Notes: a model not told the origin generated them from the letters alone. Numbered from the stretch's first letter, positions 51,201 to 61,142 are shown. The stretch: DNA of 64,000 nt from Mucilaginibacter geliditolerans (GCF_014200495.1 NZ_JACHBY010000010.1:62001-126000), one strand, 5' to 3'. Made by a program: numbers and translations.

Positions 51201-52685
51201 TTATTTAATTATGGGACTATCTGTAAGTTGCAAATCTGATACCTGATTGAAGACCGGCTTATTATCAAGAGTCATCCTGGGTGCGTTCAATTCTCTTAAA
51301 CACAGGCCTTTTACATCATTAGCTATGAGTAGAGGCCGTGTATCTGATTTGATCGTGTTGATTTCGACCGCTGTGATTTTTATGTTTTTAGCGTGCCGTA
51401 TAAAAAATCCATAAGCCGGGGCTTGGCCGAACATTCCCGGTTCCGGGTACATTTCTTCATTTTCCGGTGGATTCGCCTGGGTACCATTCGGGGTCAAACC
51501 TCCCTTTACATATAATTTTATATTGCTTAATGTTACATCCTCTATATCATGGCCAGGAATTCCGCTTATGGTACATACGTAATGAGGGTCGGCGTTGTAA
51601 ATAACTACATTACTGATCAATATTCGCCGTAGCTGGCCAACAGGTGTGCCGGCCGGCCCCCGCATACGCGAGCCTAAGCGAAGAAATATCGGGTCGCTTA
51701 CAACGTCCCGCATCGTGATGTTTGTTACTGCAACATCTTCGAGCTCTGCACCATCAACCGTTTCGAGGGCCAGTCCCCTGCAATAATCGAATACACAGTT
51801 AGATATCGTAATATTTTTAAAACCTCCATTGGACTCTGTACCTAATTTAATCCGGCCGGTGGGATGGGATACTGAACGCTTGAAAGTTCCGTCTAAAAGC
51901 GTTCCAACATCATAACCACTAACCTGGCAATTGGTAATCGTTACATTTTCGGTGTTACGGGCATAGCCCAAAGCATAAGTGCTCTTCAGGCATATCCCAT
52001 CATCATATGGCGAATTAACAAAACAATCCGACACTCTAACATTTTTACAGCAATCAATGTCCATACCGTCACGGTTGGTATCCTCCTTAATGTTACTAAT
52101 AGTAAGATTGTCCGTGCCGGTAGCGAGTATGCCGAACCACCCCCCGGTTAAAATGGAAATATCCCGGATAATGACATTCCTGCATCTCAGAAGTGCTATC
52201 GCCTTGTTACCAAGTTTGCTATCATTTTTCGAGTCTCTAAGCAGCCCCTTACCCCAAATCATGCCAGGCCCCAGGATGGATATATCATGGAGGTCCTCCC
52301 CCCAAATCAAGCTGTTATGAAAATGACTATGCCCATAGTCCTGATAGGTCGTATTAACGGTCGCCTCTTCCGGATCATATTCACCGTTCGCTTCTGATTT
52401 TGTAGCTATAATGACGGCGCCCTGGTCCAGATAAAGGGATATATTGCTTTTTAAACGAATGGATCCGGATAAATAATTGCCTGCTGGTAAAAAAACGGTT
52501 CCCCCACCGGCTTTGGCGGCAGCATCGATAGTATTATTGATTGCCTTTGAATCAAGGGCTATCCCATCGCCCTTCGCGCCATAGTCCTTTACATTGTAAC
52601 CGGTTGTTCCGGGAGAAATCGCCCGGGCTGTGGTAGTGGCCAACAGCCAACTACCAATCAGTAATAAAATTAATCTATTTGTCAT
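51201..52685 (-). CDS. Glycoside hydrolase family 28 (polygalacturonase-type)
   Basis: A signal peptide ends near residue 22, followed by GYNVKDYGAKGDGIALDSKA, the standard start of the right-handed beta-helix. The catalytic region has NRDGMDIDCC (Asp206, Asp209, Asp211), NSPYDDGICLKS (Asp228, Asp229) and GRIKLGTESNGG with Arg278-Ile-Lys280. In ordinary polygalacturonases the motifs are NTD, DD, GHG and RIK; here GHG is replaced by a less usual YDVGTLLDG loop, so it may act on a modified substrate such as rhamnogalacturonan or a galacturonosyl side chain. Its first eleven bases overlap the end of the upstream dehydrogenase gene. Length 494 aa. Confidence 0.88.
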   Translation of the reverse strand: MTNRLILLLIGSWLLATTTARAISPGTTGYNVKDYGAKGDGIALDSKAINNTIDAAAKAGGGTVFLPAGNYLSGSIRLKSNISLYLDQGAVIIATKSEANGEYDPEEATVNTTYQDYGHSHFHNSLIWGEDLHDISILGPGMIWGKGLLRDSKNDSKLGNKAIALLRCRNVIIRDISILTGGWFGILATGTDNLTISNIKEDTNRDGMDIDCCKNVRVSDCFVNSPYDDGICLKSTYALGYARNTENVTITNCQVSGYDVGTLLDGTFKRSVSHPTGRIKLGTESNGGFKNITISNCVFDYCRGLALETVDGAELEDVAVTNITMRDVVSDPIFLRLGSRMRGPAGTPVGQLRRILISNVVIYNADPHYVCTISGIPGHDIEDVTLSNIKLYVKGGLTPNGTQANPPENEEMYPEPGMFGQAPAYGFFIRHAKNIKITAVEINTIKSDTRPLLIANDVKGLCLRELNAPRMTLDNKPVFNQVSDLQLTDSPIIK

Positions 52686-54366
52686 GTAGTTTTAGTTTTG
52701 CATTTTTTACATCAATTGCTTTCACAGCTGCTGCCCGATTTCCGAAACTGTTTCTTACATAAGTAAGGACATCGGCGATCTGTTTGTCAGATAAATAGCT
52801 GAAAGAGGGCATCACATTCTGAAATAGCTGTCCATCTATCGTAGCATGGCTTAATCCTCTTAATAACACGTTGATAGATTTGGACTTCGGGGCCAAAACG
52901 TAACTGGTTTTTATGAGCGGCGGGTTCATATTCTGCACGCCTCCGCCATCTGCCTGGTGGCAAACAGCGCAATTTTTAATATATATTGCCTTACCGCTTA
53001 AAACCGAAGACCTGATCGCAGCCGGTATTATTACGGCGGTTTTATGCTTTGCCACTATAGCCGGTTTTACTGTGTTGGATCTGTCTGTGACCGGGGCCGG
53101 GGTAACAACCGGTTCCATTGCACCTTGTTTATAGCTTATCTTGTAAATTGTTCCTTTCAAGTCGTCACAAACATATAGGGAACCGTCAGGCCCCTGGGCC
53201 AGTCCGCAGGGACGATGTTCGGCGCGGCCGGAGGCTGTGTTTTCAGGCGAACCGGAAAAACCGTCGGCAAATACTTCCCAGTCTCCATAAGGCTTTCCAT
53301 CTTTAAATGGTTGAAACACCACGAAATAACCTTTCTGAGGCTCCGGAGCACGATTCCAGGATCCATGAAAAGCTATAAAGGCCCCGTTTTTATAATGCTC
53401 AGGAAACATATTACCAGTATAAAAAAGAATATCATTAGGCGCCATATGACCAGGATAAGCGGCAACCGGATCGATAAATTTACTGTCGCCTTCTTTTTTT
53501 CCATCACCGCCATATTCAGGTGCTAGTATCTTTTTGTGCTGAAACTGGTCATAATAAATAAATGGCCAGCCTGCATTGTCGCCATTGTTCAGGGCATACA
53601 TACACTCCGCAGGTAATTCAGCGGACTCTTTTACCGTATAAAGAGCAGGAAATAGGTTGTTCAATTGGTCCCTGCCATGCTGCATTACGTAAATCTGATC
53701 TGTTTGCGTATTGTAATCTATAGCCACCACATTTCTTAGACCCGTAGCATAACGTATACCATCCTGATAGGTTTGATTCAACTTATCAGGTTTAAATTGC
53801 CATACACCACCGGCTGTCTCAAGCAGAGGACAGCCCGGCATTCCCTGCGACCCGGGCTGCCTGTCGTTGATCTGACAGGAGTTCGAAGGGCAGCCAATAG
53901 GGATATACATATTACCGTCCTTATCCATCATGATCGATTTGGTTTCGTGGGTTCCTTTATCAACCAGGCCAGTTACAATTTTTTCCGGTGAATCAGGATT
54001 GATCACTTCCTCATCCTTATTAAGTTTATACCTGAATATTTCCGAATTTGAGGCATCATAGAGATATCCCTTCCATATATGAATCCCTGTACCGCCATAA
54101 TTGCCAAAGCCGCCAACAACCGTTGCTTTATTATCTTTTTCCGAAAGCAACAAGGTTCCCTTGCCGTTTACGGTTCTGGCCAGTCTAACATAAATTTTTC
54201 CTTTAGGCGTAATGACCATGTGCCTGGTACTGCCAAGGCCAGTGATCAAGGCATTTGCAGTAAAACCATCAGGTATTTTGAGCCCGGCGTTATCCTGGGC
54301 AAATAATTTGGAGCAGCAAAAAAATAAGATTAAAAAGTTGAGCCTTATTGATTTTTTATTGATCAT
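52675..54366 (-). CDS. PQQ-type sugar dehydrogenase fused to cytochrome c
   Basis: A signal peptide (RLNFLILFFCCSKLFAQ) is followed by a six-bladed sorbosone/glucose dehydrogenase propeller: GFTANALITGLGSTRHMVIT, then GIRYATGLRNVVAIDYNTQT and GHMAPNDILFYTGNMFPEHY, ending near GSLYVCDDLKGTIYKISY. From about 450 on comes a class I cytochrome c with heme site CAVCHQADGGG (Cys466, Cys469, His470) and axial Met in NVMPSFSYLSDKQIADVL. Electrons from sugar oxidation would pass to this heme in the periplasm. The PQQ supply must come from outside, since no pqq genes are in view. It lies 12 bases behind paralog B and overlaps the GH28 gene. Confidence 0.87.
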   Translation of the reverse strand: MINKKSIRLNFLILFFCCSKLFAQDNAGLKIPDGFTANALITGLGSTRHMVITPKGKIYVRLARTVNGKGTLLLSEKDNKATVVGGFGNYGGTGIHIWKGYLYDASNSEIFRYKLNKDEEVINPDSPEKIVTGLVDKGTHETKSIMMDKDGNMYIPIGCPSNSCQINDRQPGSQGMPGCPLLETAGGVWQFKPDKLNQTYQDGIRYATGLRNVVAIDYNTQTDQIYVMQHGRDQLNNLFPALYTVKESAELPAECMYALNNGDNAGWPFIYYDQFQHKKILAPEYGGDGKKEGDSKFIDPVAAYPGHMAPNDILFYTGNMFPEHYKNGAFIAFHGSWNRAPEPQKGYFVVFQPFKDGKPYGDWEVFADGFSGSPENTASGRAEHRPCGLAQGPDGSLYVCDDLKGTIYKISYKQGAMEPVVTPAPVTDRSNTVKPAIVAKHKTAVIIPAAIRSSVLSGKAIYIKNCAVCHQADGGGVQNMNPPLIKTSYVLAPKSKSINVLLRGLSHATIDGQLFQNVMPSFSYLSDKQIADVLTYVRNSFGNRAAAVKAIDVKNAKLKLHDK

Positions 54367-54378
54367 AGTCTTTTAAAT

Positions 54379-55395
54379 TTATCGTTGCAGGCCACCTTTT
54401 TCAGGTTTCCCTTTTTCGTCTAACAATTGTATCCCGCTTGCCCTATTCAGGTTAGGATTATCCCATTGTGAAAGCACCCAAACAATTTTCTTGCCGGGTG
54501 TAACTTCAATCACCTGGGCGGATTTATGTTCCTCCTCTTTAGAAAGGTTGGCATTTCCGCTCCAGTTTGTAATAATTGTATTCCCATTAGCGAGCCGACA
54601 GGCTTGTTGCGTGGTATATAGGGTTACGCCTTGCGCTTTTGCATCATCACGGGTAAATTCCCATACGGTTTCACCCTTTTTATTCACCTCCCTTGTATAG
54701 CCGTACTGATTCCCGCTGATTAAGGTATTACCGTTTTTAAGCCGGATCGCTGCCCATGGCGACATGGCATCCACCGACCAGATGATTTTTCCGCTCGTGT
54801 TGTATTCATTAACCTTATTCATGTCCATCTGTGCGATAAGGAATGTACCATCTTTTGTGTACCGGCAGTGCCTGAACATGCCATGTGTGCCCGTTCCGCC
54901 TGTTGGGATAATCAGTTCCTTTTCAATCGAGTTGTCCTTTTTGTTCATAATTACCGCTTTGGCCGGAACTGAATTAAACATCAGGAAAACCCGGTCATTA
55001 CCAAGCGGCTGGCAAGTATGGATCTCTGTCTTGGGAGGAGCATCAAAATTCCAAATCACTTTTTTATCGGGCGTTACTTCACTGGCTCCTTTGAAACGGG
55101 CAAATATAATATCGCCGTTGGAGAGCAGCGTAGCATCGCCAAATTCGCCACTTTGGGGCATCGTATAGGTCCAAACAATCTTTCCGTCTCTAACGATAAA
55201 CATTTGCTGGTTTTCAAAAGAAGAGTTTTGCCATTCTCCTGCATAAAGGAACGGATGCTCAGCCATTCCTTTGCCGGGCAAAGTATCTGTCGCTTTGATA
55301 CTAACAACCGTTTCTTGTTTTGATTTATGACGCTTATTAGTGAGGCTAATAAACAAAAATGGTAAAACAAGTATTGCTGATGAAAGGCGTTTCAT
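54379..55395 (-). CDS. Secreted beta-propeller protein, paralog B
   Basis: MKRLSSAILVLPFLFISL forms the signal. The blade turns (LLSNGDIIFARF, LKNGNTLISGN, LANGNTIITNWSG) and the strand motifs (KVIWNFDAPPKTEIHTCQPL, FRHCRYTKDGTFLIAQMD) correspond one to one with paralogs A and C. It keeps the same His residues (EIHTCQPLG) and the same ending pattern VLSQWDNPNLNRASGIQLLD. It lies between paralog C (68 bases upstream) and the PQQ-type dehydrogenase (12 bases downstream), in one leftward run. Function unknown. Its strong conservation of internal Trp and His relative to its neighbours argues for a shared ligand. Confidence 0.75.
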   Translation of the reverse strand: MKRLSSAILVLPFLFISLTNKRHKSKQETVVSIKATDTLPGKGMAEHPFLYAGEWQNSSFENQQMFIVRDGKIVWTYTMPQSGEFGDATLLSNGDIIFARFKGASEVTPDKKVIWNFDAPPKTEIHTCQPLGNDRVFLMFNSVPAKAVIMNKKDNSIEKELIIPTGGTGTHGMFRHCRYTKDGTFLIAQMDMNKVNEYNTSGKIIWSVDAMSPWAAIRLKNGNTLISGNQYGYTREVNKKGETVWEFTRDDAKAQGVTLYTTQQACRLANGNTIITNWSGNANLSKEEEHKSAQVIEVTPGKKIVWVLSQWDNPNLNRASGIQLLDEKGKPEKGGLQR

Positions 55396-55463
55396 AATTT
55401 TAATTGGTGATCAATTAATTTCATTTGTTTTTGTAATCTCCTATATCATTTAATTAATTTCAA

Positions 55464-56510
55464 CTAACGATAGGCCGGAATTCTATCCAGCATTTTTTTA
55501 TCCAGTAACTGGAAGGATGAGGCTGGCCCCATATCCGGATTGCTCCATTGGCTTAATGTCCACACTACTTGCTTTTGTTGATTAACTTCCACCAGTTGTA
55601 CTGTACCGGGCCAATCCTTTGGATCTTTCACCTCTCCAGCCAACCAGTTGGCAAAAACCGTATTACCATTGGGCAATCGCTCTGCATCCTGAATAATGTA
55701 TAATTTTATATTAGGGATATCGCTTTGATTAAGCTGCCAAACCAATTTCCCTTGCGGGTCGACTTCGGATACGGTATTATGAAAATTGGAAATAAGCGTA
55801 TTTCCATTTGCCAAACGGCTTGCTGACCAAGGATATTGGACTTTGAATGACCATACCGTTTTGCCGGAAGGGTCATATTCGGAAACCTGGTTGGAATCAA
55901 GGTGTGCGGCCAATATATTGCCATTGGATAGCAAACGAACCCTTCTAAATTGCAGATGCGGTTGGGGTTTACCCGTTGGCAATACGAATTCCTTCTCTGT
56001 TTTTCCAGTTTTTACATTTACCAGATGTGCTATACAAGGCACACCCTGGGTTACATATAATATCCTGTTCAACCCGATCGCCTGCACGGAATGTATCTCA
56101 TGATTTGGCGCTGCATTCACATTCCAAATCACTTTTTTATCAGGCGTTACTTCACTCGCGCCAACTTTTCGGCAAAATACGATGTTGCCATTTTTGCGCA
56201 TGGTAGCGTCCCCCAGTTCTTCTATTGTGTTGGTAGAATCCTTAAAAGGTATATCGTAGCTCCACTTTACCTTACCATCACGGATCAAATAAATTGTTTG
56301 AACTGGTCGGCGATAATCCCATTCACCAGTATATAAAAAATCGTGATATTTCAGTCCCTCTCCAGTGGCGATTTTTCCCTGTGCAAACGATCCTGAAAAC
56401 GGTAAACTAATCAGCAGACCTACTAAGAGGTTTTTGGCTAATGTTTTCAGAGTTGGTTTGATTGACTTGCAGATTGAAATAACCGCTGTCACTTCAGTGT
56501 TTTTTTCCAT
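55464..56510 (-). CDS. Secreted beta-propeller protein, paralog C
   Basis: It has a long N-terminus before the signal (TLAKNLLVGLLISLPFSGSFAQ), then KYHDFLYTGEWDYRRPVQ. Blade marks are MRKNGNIVFCRKV, LANGNTLISNF and LPNGNTVFANWLAG, with NHEIHSVQAIG and FRRVRLLSNGNILAAHLDSN. The C-terminal QLVEVNQQKQVVWTLSQW then NPDMGPASSFQLLD matches paralog A and B. It is first of the leftward GH28 run and lies 163 bases behind a GH39 gene. Three tandem-related copies suggest recent duplication and specialisation. The PQQ-like fold is inferred from the repeats. Confidence 0.75.
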   Translation of the reverse strand: MEKNTEVTAVISICKSIKPTLKTLAKNLLVGLLISLPFSGSFAQGKIATGEGLKYHDFLYTGEWDYRRPVQTIYLIRDGKVKWSYDIPFKDSTNTIEELGDATMRKNGNIVFCRKVGASEVTPDKKVIWNVNAAPNHEIHSVQAIGLNRILYVTQGVPCIAHLVNVKTGKTEKEFVLPTGKPQPHLQFRRVRLLSNGNILAAHLDSNQVSEYDPSGKTVWSFKVQYPWSASRLANGNTLISNFHNTVSEVDPQGKLVWQLNQSDIPNIKLYIIQDAERLPNGNTVFANWLAGEVKDPKDWPGTVQLVEVNQQKQVVWTLSQWSNPDMGPASSFQLLDKKMLDRIPAYR

Positions 56511-56672
56511 AATAATTACTTAATGAGTGTAACTTGAGTCTATGGCTTATAATTGATTTGCAATTTTGCTGAAGCATTTTACAGCAGGATCTCATATAGC
56601 TACTTATACTTAGATTAACGGAAGGCGCTGTAATTTTACCGTCATATAAACAACTTGTATTAACATGCATGG

Positions 56673-58385
56673 TTACCAGGTTATTTTTAATAAAGTGATA
56701 CCTTGTCTTTCTAAATCAAAATTAATTTTCGCTTCTCCTTTTATTGGGGTAATATATTTTGGAGAAGAAATTTCTTGTAGCTGGCCTGCAGCTTCCAATA
56801 TTTTGTATTCATCCGCTGTAGGTTCCTTTGGTGACCCCATATTTTTCCACGCGGTATAAGCATTGCTATGCGTTTGATCAACAATATACTGAGTGAGTAA
56901 CACGCTTTGCTGCGGAAGCCCTTTTACCACCAGAGAAACAGGTGTCGATGGAACATTGATATCATTTTTATCATGATAATTCCAAACCATGATATTGGCA
57001 GTATTTGTACTTTTAGTGGCTAACGCGTTCACATCCGGCTCCTCCCCTCTTACACTCGAGTCGCGTATGGTCATATAGTTTTGCCTGGAAGTCGACGTAG
57101 TTGTTACCCTATTGCCCCCCATCATACCCAACATCCTGAATACATTCAAAACAGGTTTATCAATGCCGTTGGTAGCAAGATCTCTGAAACCCCTGAAATA
57201 GGGCTGGTCTTCAAATTCAAATGCCCAGGTTACAGCACCTGCCAGATTTACCCCTCTTTTTTTGGCCAGGTCATAGGTCCGGGTCATCACTGCTGCCGTA
57301 TAGCTGGCATACATGGTGCTGTTGCGGTAGGCATATTCGGGATGAAGATCTCCCGAGCAGGCGGCACAACCTTCAGGATCTGACTCTCCGATAATTATGG
57401 GCAGGTTTTTTAAAGAAGGTATAGATGAAACAATCTCAAATCCTTTGTCGATACTCCTTAGTTGGTTCCCCATATTCATCCATACAATTCCATCGATAAG
57501 TTTAGGAGCACCTTTAGCGTGAAAGGTTATAAAATCAAGAGGGGCACCCGTTTTACCGGTAACATAATTCTTACCGCTAACGATATGGATTAAAAACTTT
57601 TTTAAAAGCTCGCCACCTGATTTTCCGTCAGGGCTTGTTGTTTCAGGTCCCCCAATTTTTGCAGTCGGCAATGCCCGCTTTACCGCATCGGCGGTATAGT
57701 CATATAATTTGATGTACTCATCCGGGTTTCCTTTCCAGTAAAATGTTAAATCCGGCTCATTCCATACTTCCCAGTACCAACTCTCTACTTCTGTTTTGCC
57801 ATAGCGTTGTACCGAGTGTTTTACCCATTGAAAAACCAGTTCGGCCCATTTATCATAACTCCTCGGAGGGTAAGGCCATCCTGAATAATGCTTCGGCTTT
57901 GTTTTATCCAATGGGGTTTCTTCACTTACGGACCCTGGATTAACGGACAGTGCTTCAGGCATAAAGCCAATTTCAGCAATTGGTTTCATGCCACGCCGGA
58001 TATAGGTGTCAAAAATACTGTCAACAATTTTCCAGTCATAAACAGGTTTCCCACTGGAGTCTTCAGTGTAGGCATTAGTTGAACTCCATTTTAAACCAGG
58101 GTTACCATCGCCGCTGGTCAGCATATTATGGGCCCGTACACTTACTGTCACCGGGCTTAAAGCAGCGATTTCGGTAAGCAATTTTTTCCCATCTTTCATG
58201 TAGGTATAGTTCGCTTCGTCATATCCGAAAAACTCCCACATAGGCTGTAGCGTTCCTTGGCTTTGCAATAAATTTACGTTGATAGAAACTGCTGGCGTCT
58301 TATTTTGTCCGTGACCACTTAATGCTATTGACAGCAAGATAAATAAGAAAAAATATCTTGAAATAATTTTGGAAATCATAATCAT
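56673..58385 (-). CDS. Glycoside hydrolase family 39 (beta-xylosidase-like)
   Basis: The start at 58385 places a signal peptide (MIMISKIISRYFFLFILLSI) at the N-terminus; a start at 58454 would add 23 residues. The catalytic barrel has AALSPVTVSVRAHNML, EIGFMPEALS, then WYWEVWNEPDLTFYW (acid/base Glu210) and LPIIIGESDPEGCAACSG (nucleophile Glu334), which is the GH39 arrangement. The nucleophile segment is atypical, with two Cys. The C-terminal ~120 residues are a beta-sandwich. GH39 members are beta-xylosidases, iduronidases and relatives. It faces away from the XRE-cupin regulator, with the 416-base gap carrying that gene's promoter. Confidence 0.82.
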   Translation of the reverse strand: MIMISKIISRYFFLFILLSIALSGHGQNKTPAVSINVNLLQSQGTLQPMWEFFGYDEANYTYMKDGKKLLTEIAALSPVTVSVRAHNMLTSGDGNPGLKWSSTNAYTEDSSGKPVYDWKIVDSIFDTYIRRGMKPIAEIGFMPEALSVNPGSVSEETPLDKTKPKHYSGWPYPPRSYDKWAELVFQWVKHSVQRYGKTEVESWYWEVWNEPDLTFYWKGNPDEYIKLYDYTADAVKRALPTAKIGGPETTSPDGKSGGELLKKFLIHIVSGKNYVTGKTGAPLDFITFHAKGAPKLIDGIVWMNMGNQLRSIDKGFEIVSSIPSLKNLPIIIGESDPEGCAACSGDLHPEYAYRNSTMYASYTAAVMTRTYDLAKKRGVNLAGAVTWAFEFEDQPYFRGFRDLATNGIDKPVLNVFRMLGMMGGNRVTTTSTSRQNYMTIRDSSVRGEEPDVNALATKSTNTANIMVWNYHDKNDINVPSTPVSLVVKGLPQQSVLLTQYIVDQTHSNAYTAWKNMGSPKEPTADEYKILEAAGQLQEISSPKYITPIKGEAKINFDLERQGITLLKITW

Positions 58386-58692
58386 GGTTTTGGGGTAAAA
58401 TTTAACCAGGAGATCAAATTCAACACTGTTGAACAAATATATACAAAGTTTCATACCAACAAAGAAAAATTGTATTTTGGCAATTGATTTGTGATAAATA
58501 ATAGTAATTATATTTCAGGCCATCGTCCCTGATTATTACAGCCTTTGCTGGTTGTCGAAAAAACAATCACAATTAGTATTTACCAAAGATCATGACTATG
58601 ATTTGAAAGAAATGGACTGGCGTAGGGACAGTTCCAGTAGCATAACTGCCCTAAAAATTAAACGTGTCGTTTGTTCCGGTAAAACAGCGCGA

Positions 58693-58721
58693 TTGATCTT
58701 TTTTATTATATAATAAGTTTG
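58693..58721 (+). promoter_or_regulatory. Promoter of the XRE-cupin gene
   Basis: TTG (58693-58695) and TAAGTTTG (58714-58721) are separated by 18 bases, a good Bacteroidota sigma-A promoter, 80 bases upstream of the ATG at 58801. I find no other element in the gap 58386-58800. Confidence 0.6.
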
Positions 58722-58800
58722 GCTTATTTTAGCAACTGCAATAGAAAATCTGATCTTGTAAAAGCCTTCAGATCATTGTAAGTCATAGGATTAAAAATCA

Positions 58801-59358
58801 ATGAAAGAAAGCACAACGGATACAGCATTTAATGTTGGCGATAGAATCAGGATTCTTAGGTTAAGTCAAAAGCGCACCTTACAGGAGGTGGCGGATAATT
58901 GTGGGTTGTCAAAAAGTATGATTTCCAAGATTGAGAATAACCTCACTATGCCTTCTATCGCTACCCTTGTAAAGATTTCCCAAGACTTAGGCACAACCAT
59001 ATCAAATCTGATGGAACGTGAAGACCGGGCTAAAACTGTTGTGACCAGACGTAGTGAAGCGGAAGAAAAATTAATGTTGACTGAGAAAGGATATTCTATA
59101 TTTCCTTATGCTACCGAATTCCATAGCAAAAAAATGCAGCCATTTCTGTTTACAGCTAAAAAAGGAGAAGTAACCCCGCATGAACTTTCGCACGAAGGAG
59201 AAGAATTCATTTTTATTATTGACGGGGAAATGAAAATGAAAGTAGGGGACACGGAATATAACCTTCGAAAAGGCGATAGTTTATATTTTAACGCTTTATA
59301 CAAGCATGGTATAGTTCCGGTTTCAAGCCTAGTGGTTTACCTGGACATATTTGTTTAA
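58801..59358 (+). CDS. XRE-family regulator with C-terminal cupin
   Basis: Residues ~12-66 form the XRE HTH: VGDRIRILRLSQKRTLQEVA then DNCGLSKSMISKIENNLTMP. Residues ~108-182 are a cupin barrel with GEEFIFIIDGEMKMKVGDTE and LRKGDSLYFNALYKHGIVPV, whose FN-and-H pattern resembles the metal/ligand site of MmsR-like or PuuR-like regulators. The cupin probably senses a small molecule such as a sugar breakdown product. It sits between two leftward glycosidase groups, transcribed the other way, so control of GH39 and the GH43-GH39-GH97 run is plausible. 185 aa, complete. Confidence 0.9.
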   Translation: MKESTTDTAFNVGDRIRILRLSQKRTLQEVADNCGLSKSMISKIENNLTMPSIATLVKISQDLGTTISNLMEREDRAKTVVTRRSEAEEKLMLTEKGYSIFPYATEFHSKKMQPFLFTAKKGEVTPHELSHEGEEFIFIIDGEMKMKVGDTEYNLRKGDSLYFNALYKHGIVPVSSLVVYLDIFV

Positions 59359-59581
59359 TTTTTTTCATACGGTTATTTTCTCACTTTTAATCCCCTGAGT
59401 GATATTCGTGATAAAAAACACTATAATAACTAAACAGTAGTATATCAATCGACCTGCCAGACTAAACCTTTGGAATAGTATTTCCTGATTCCCATCTATA
59501 GCTGTCCAAGCTAATAATTGATTCACCTGATCGAAAGATTTGCTCTTTATTTTTCCTTTTGATACAGATATTGTCGAAAAA

Positions 59582-61108
59582 TTAATTCAATGGTTTGTAA
59601 ATAAAATTCTTGAACTCAACATTTCCATCACCAATACTACAAAGTCCTAATCGTAAACTTAAAAAACCACCGAGCACATTATGATTATATCCCGAAACTT
59701 CGACAGAGTTTTCGATCTTACTCCATTGTTTCCCATCAGTGCTGTAATACATATCAACGGTATTTTTTATGTTTCTAATGCGTAAAAACACATGGTTTTT
59801 TATCACGCCTTTTTCAGCAGGAAACTGCCAGCCGCGAAGGTTGGCCAGGATGTTTTGTTTATCTGCCAAAATTCCTGAATAATATCTATTGTCATAAAAA
59901 AGCATTAAACCACCTGTAGCATTGCCGTCAATAGTTATTTCTACCTGAGCTGTATAGGAATGGCTTGAAGGAATACAAAGCAAAGGCGCACAATTAGCAA
60001 CGGAAGTTCCTTTACCTTTTATGGTTAAGCCGTTACCAGACAAGTGAAACCTGGTGGTATCGTATTCTCCGAAAAATTGCCACTGTGCTTTCAGATCATG
60101 GCTGTTAAAATCATCATTTAATGAAAAGGTATTTGCCGGAGCACTCTTCATAGGTTTTAAGATTGGTGCGTCTGTTTTAATGCCGTCAGGTATTTTAAAC
60201 CAGCCATTTTTTGTCCATTCAACCGGCTCAAGCAAGGTCTGGCGGCCCATATTGTAATAACCGTTCTCATAGCCATGAAACATCATCCACCATTTGCTAT
60301 TTGGCCCTTCAAACAAAGTACCATGTCCCTTAGACCACCACTCTTCCAAATTATCTTTTGTACGGATGATCGGATCGTAAGGAGAGTTTTCCCAAGGCCC
60401 GAAAGGCGATTTAGAACGTGCAGAAATTACCATATGACTTGTTGCCGGGCCGGCTGTCCCCCCTTCAGCTACGGTCAGGTAATAATATTCACCCCGTTTA
60501 ACCATCTTAGGCCCTTCCATACAAAAGCACTCGATCGACCATTCACGCGGTATTTTCCAACCACTGTAAACCGGTTTAACTTCACCAGTTACCGACAGCC
60601 CGTCATCAGCTAACGGAACATACCCACCGTTACTAAAATAGAGATAACGTTTACCCGCCGCATCGGTAAAATGCCCCGGATCAATAAAACCGATTTTCAA
60701 ATCGACGGGATCACTCCAGGGGCCGCCTATGGAATCGGCTGTAACCACGTAATTGGTATTACCGGCCGGAAAATAGATGTAGTATTTGTTCTTGTACTTT
60801 ACCAAACTGGGTGCCCATACCGAACCCACATATTTATGCAGGGCATGTGTTACCGGCGTCCAGTTAATCAGGTCCTTTGAATGCCAGATCAATAGCCCTG
60901 GATAATATTCGAACGATGAATGCACCATGTAATAATCGTCCCCGTCACGCATAATGCTGGGATCCGGGTAATCGCCTGCAAAAATTGGATTTACATAATA
61001 AGCCGCACCTTTTGGATTGCCTTGCATCTGGTTTTGTGCATGAGCTAAAAACGCCAGCAAAACAAGTGTAGATGTTAAAACGATATTTTTAAAGTTATTC
61101 ATGATCAT
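59582..61108 (-). CDS. Glycoside hydrolase family 43 with C-terminal beta-sandwich
   Basis: The start at 61108 (or 61102) gives a signal peptide (NIVLTSTLVLLAFLAHAQ); the earlier ATG at 61150 would overlap the upstream gene by eight bases. The five-bladed propeller carries the three catalytic acids: Asp49 (GDYPDPSIMRDGD), Asp143 (IGFIDPGHF) and Glu198 (IECFCMEGPKMVKRG). The C-terminal ~190 residues (FSLNDDFNSHDLKAQWQFFG and on to KNFIYKPL) are the DUF1349-type or GH43_C2 sandwich. GH43 members are arabinofuranosidases and xylosidases, consistent with the other hemicellulases here. Cys at 196 and 199 flank the catalytic Glu. Confidence 0.9.
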   Translation of the reverse strand: MIMNNFKNIVLTSTLVLLAFLAHAQNQMQGNPKGAAYYVNPIFAGDYPDPSIMRDGDDYYMVHSSFEYYPGLLIWHSKDLINWTPVTHALHKYVGSVWAPSLVKYKNKYYIYFPAGNTNYVVTADSIGGPWSDPVDLKIGFIDPGHFTDAAGKRYLYFSNGGYVPLADDGLSVTGEVKPVYSGWKIPREWSIECFCMEGPKMVKRGEYYYLTVAEGGTAGPATSHMVISARSKSPFGPWENSPYDPIIRTKDNLEEWWSKGHGTLFEGPNSKWWMMFHGYENGYYNMGRQTLLEPVEWTKNGWFKIPDGIKTDAPILKPMKSAPANTFSLNDDFNSHDLKAQWQFFGEYDTTRFHLSGNGLTIKGKGTSVANCAPLLCIPSSHSYTAQVEITIDGNATGGLMLFYDNRYYSGILADKQNILANLRGWQFPAEKGVIKNHVFLRIRNIKNTVDMYYSTDGKQWSKIENSVEVSGYNHNVLGGFLSLRLGLCSIGDGNVEFKNFIYKPLN

Positions 61109-61142
61109 AGTAATAAGTATGAATGGTATCTGCTGTTCATCT

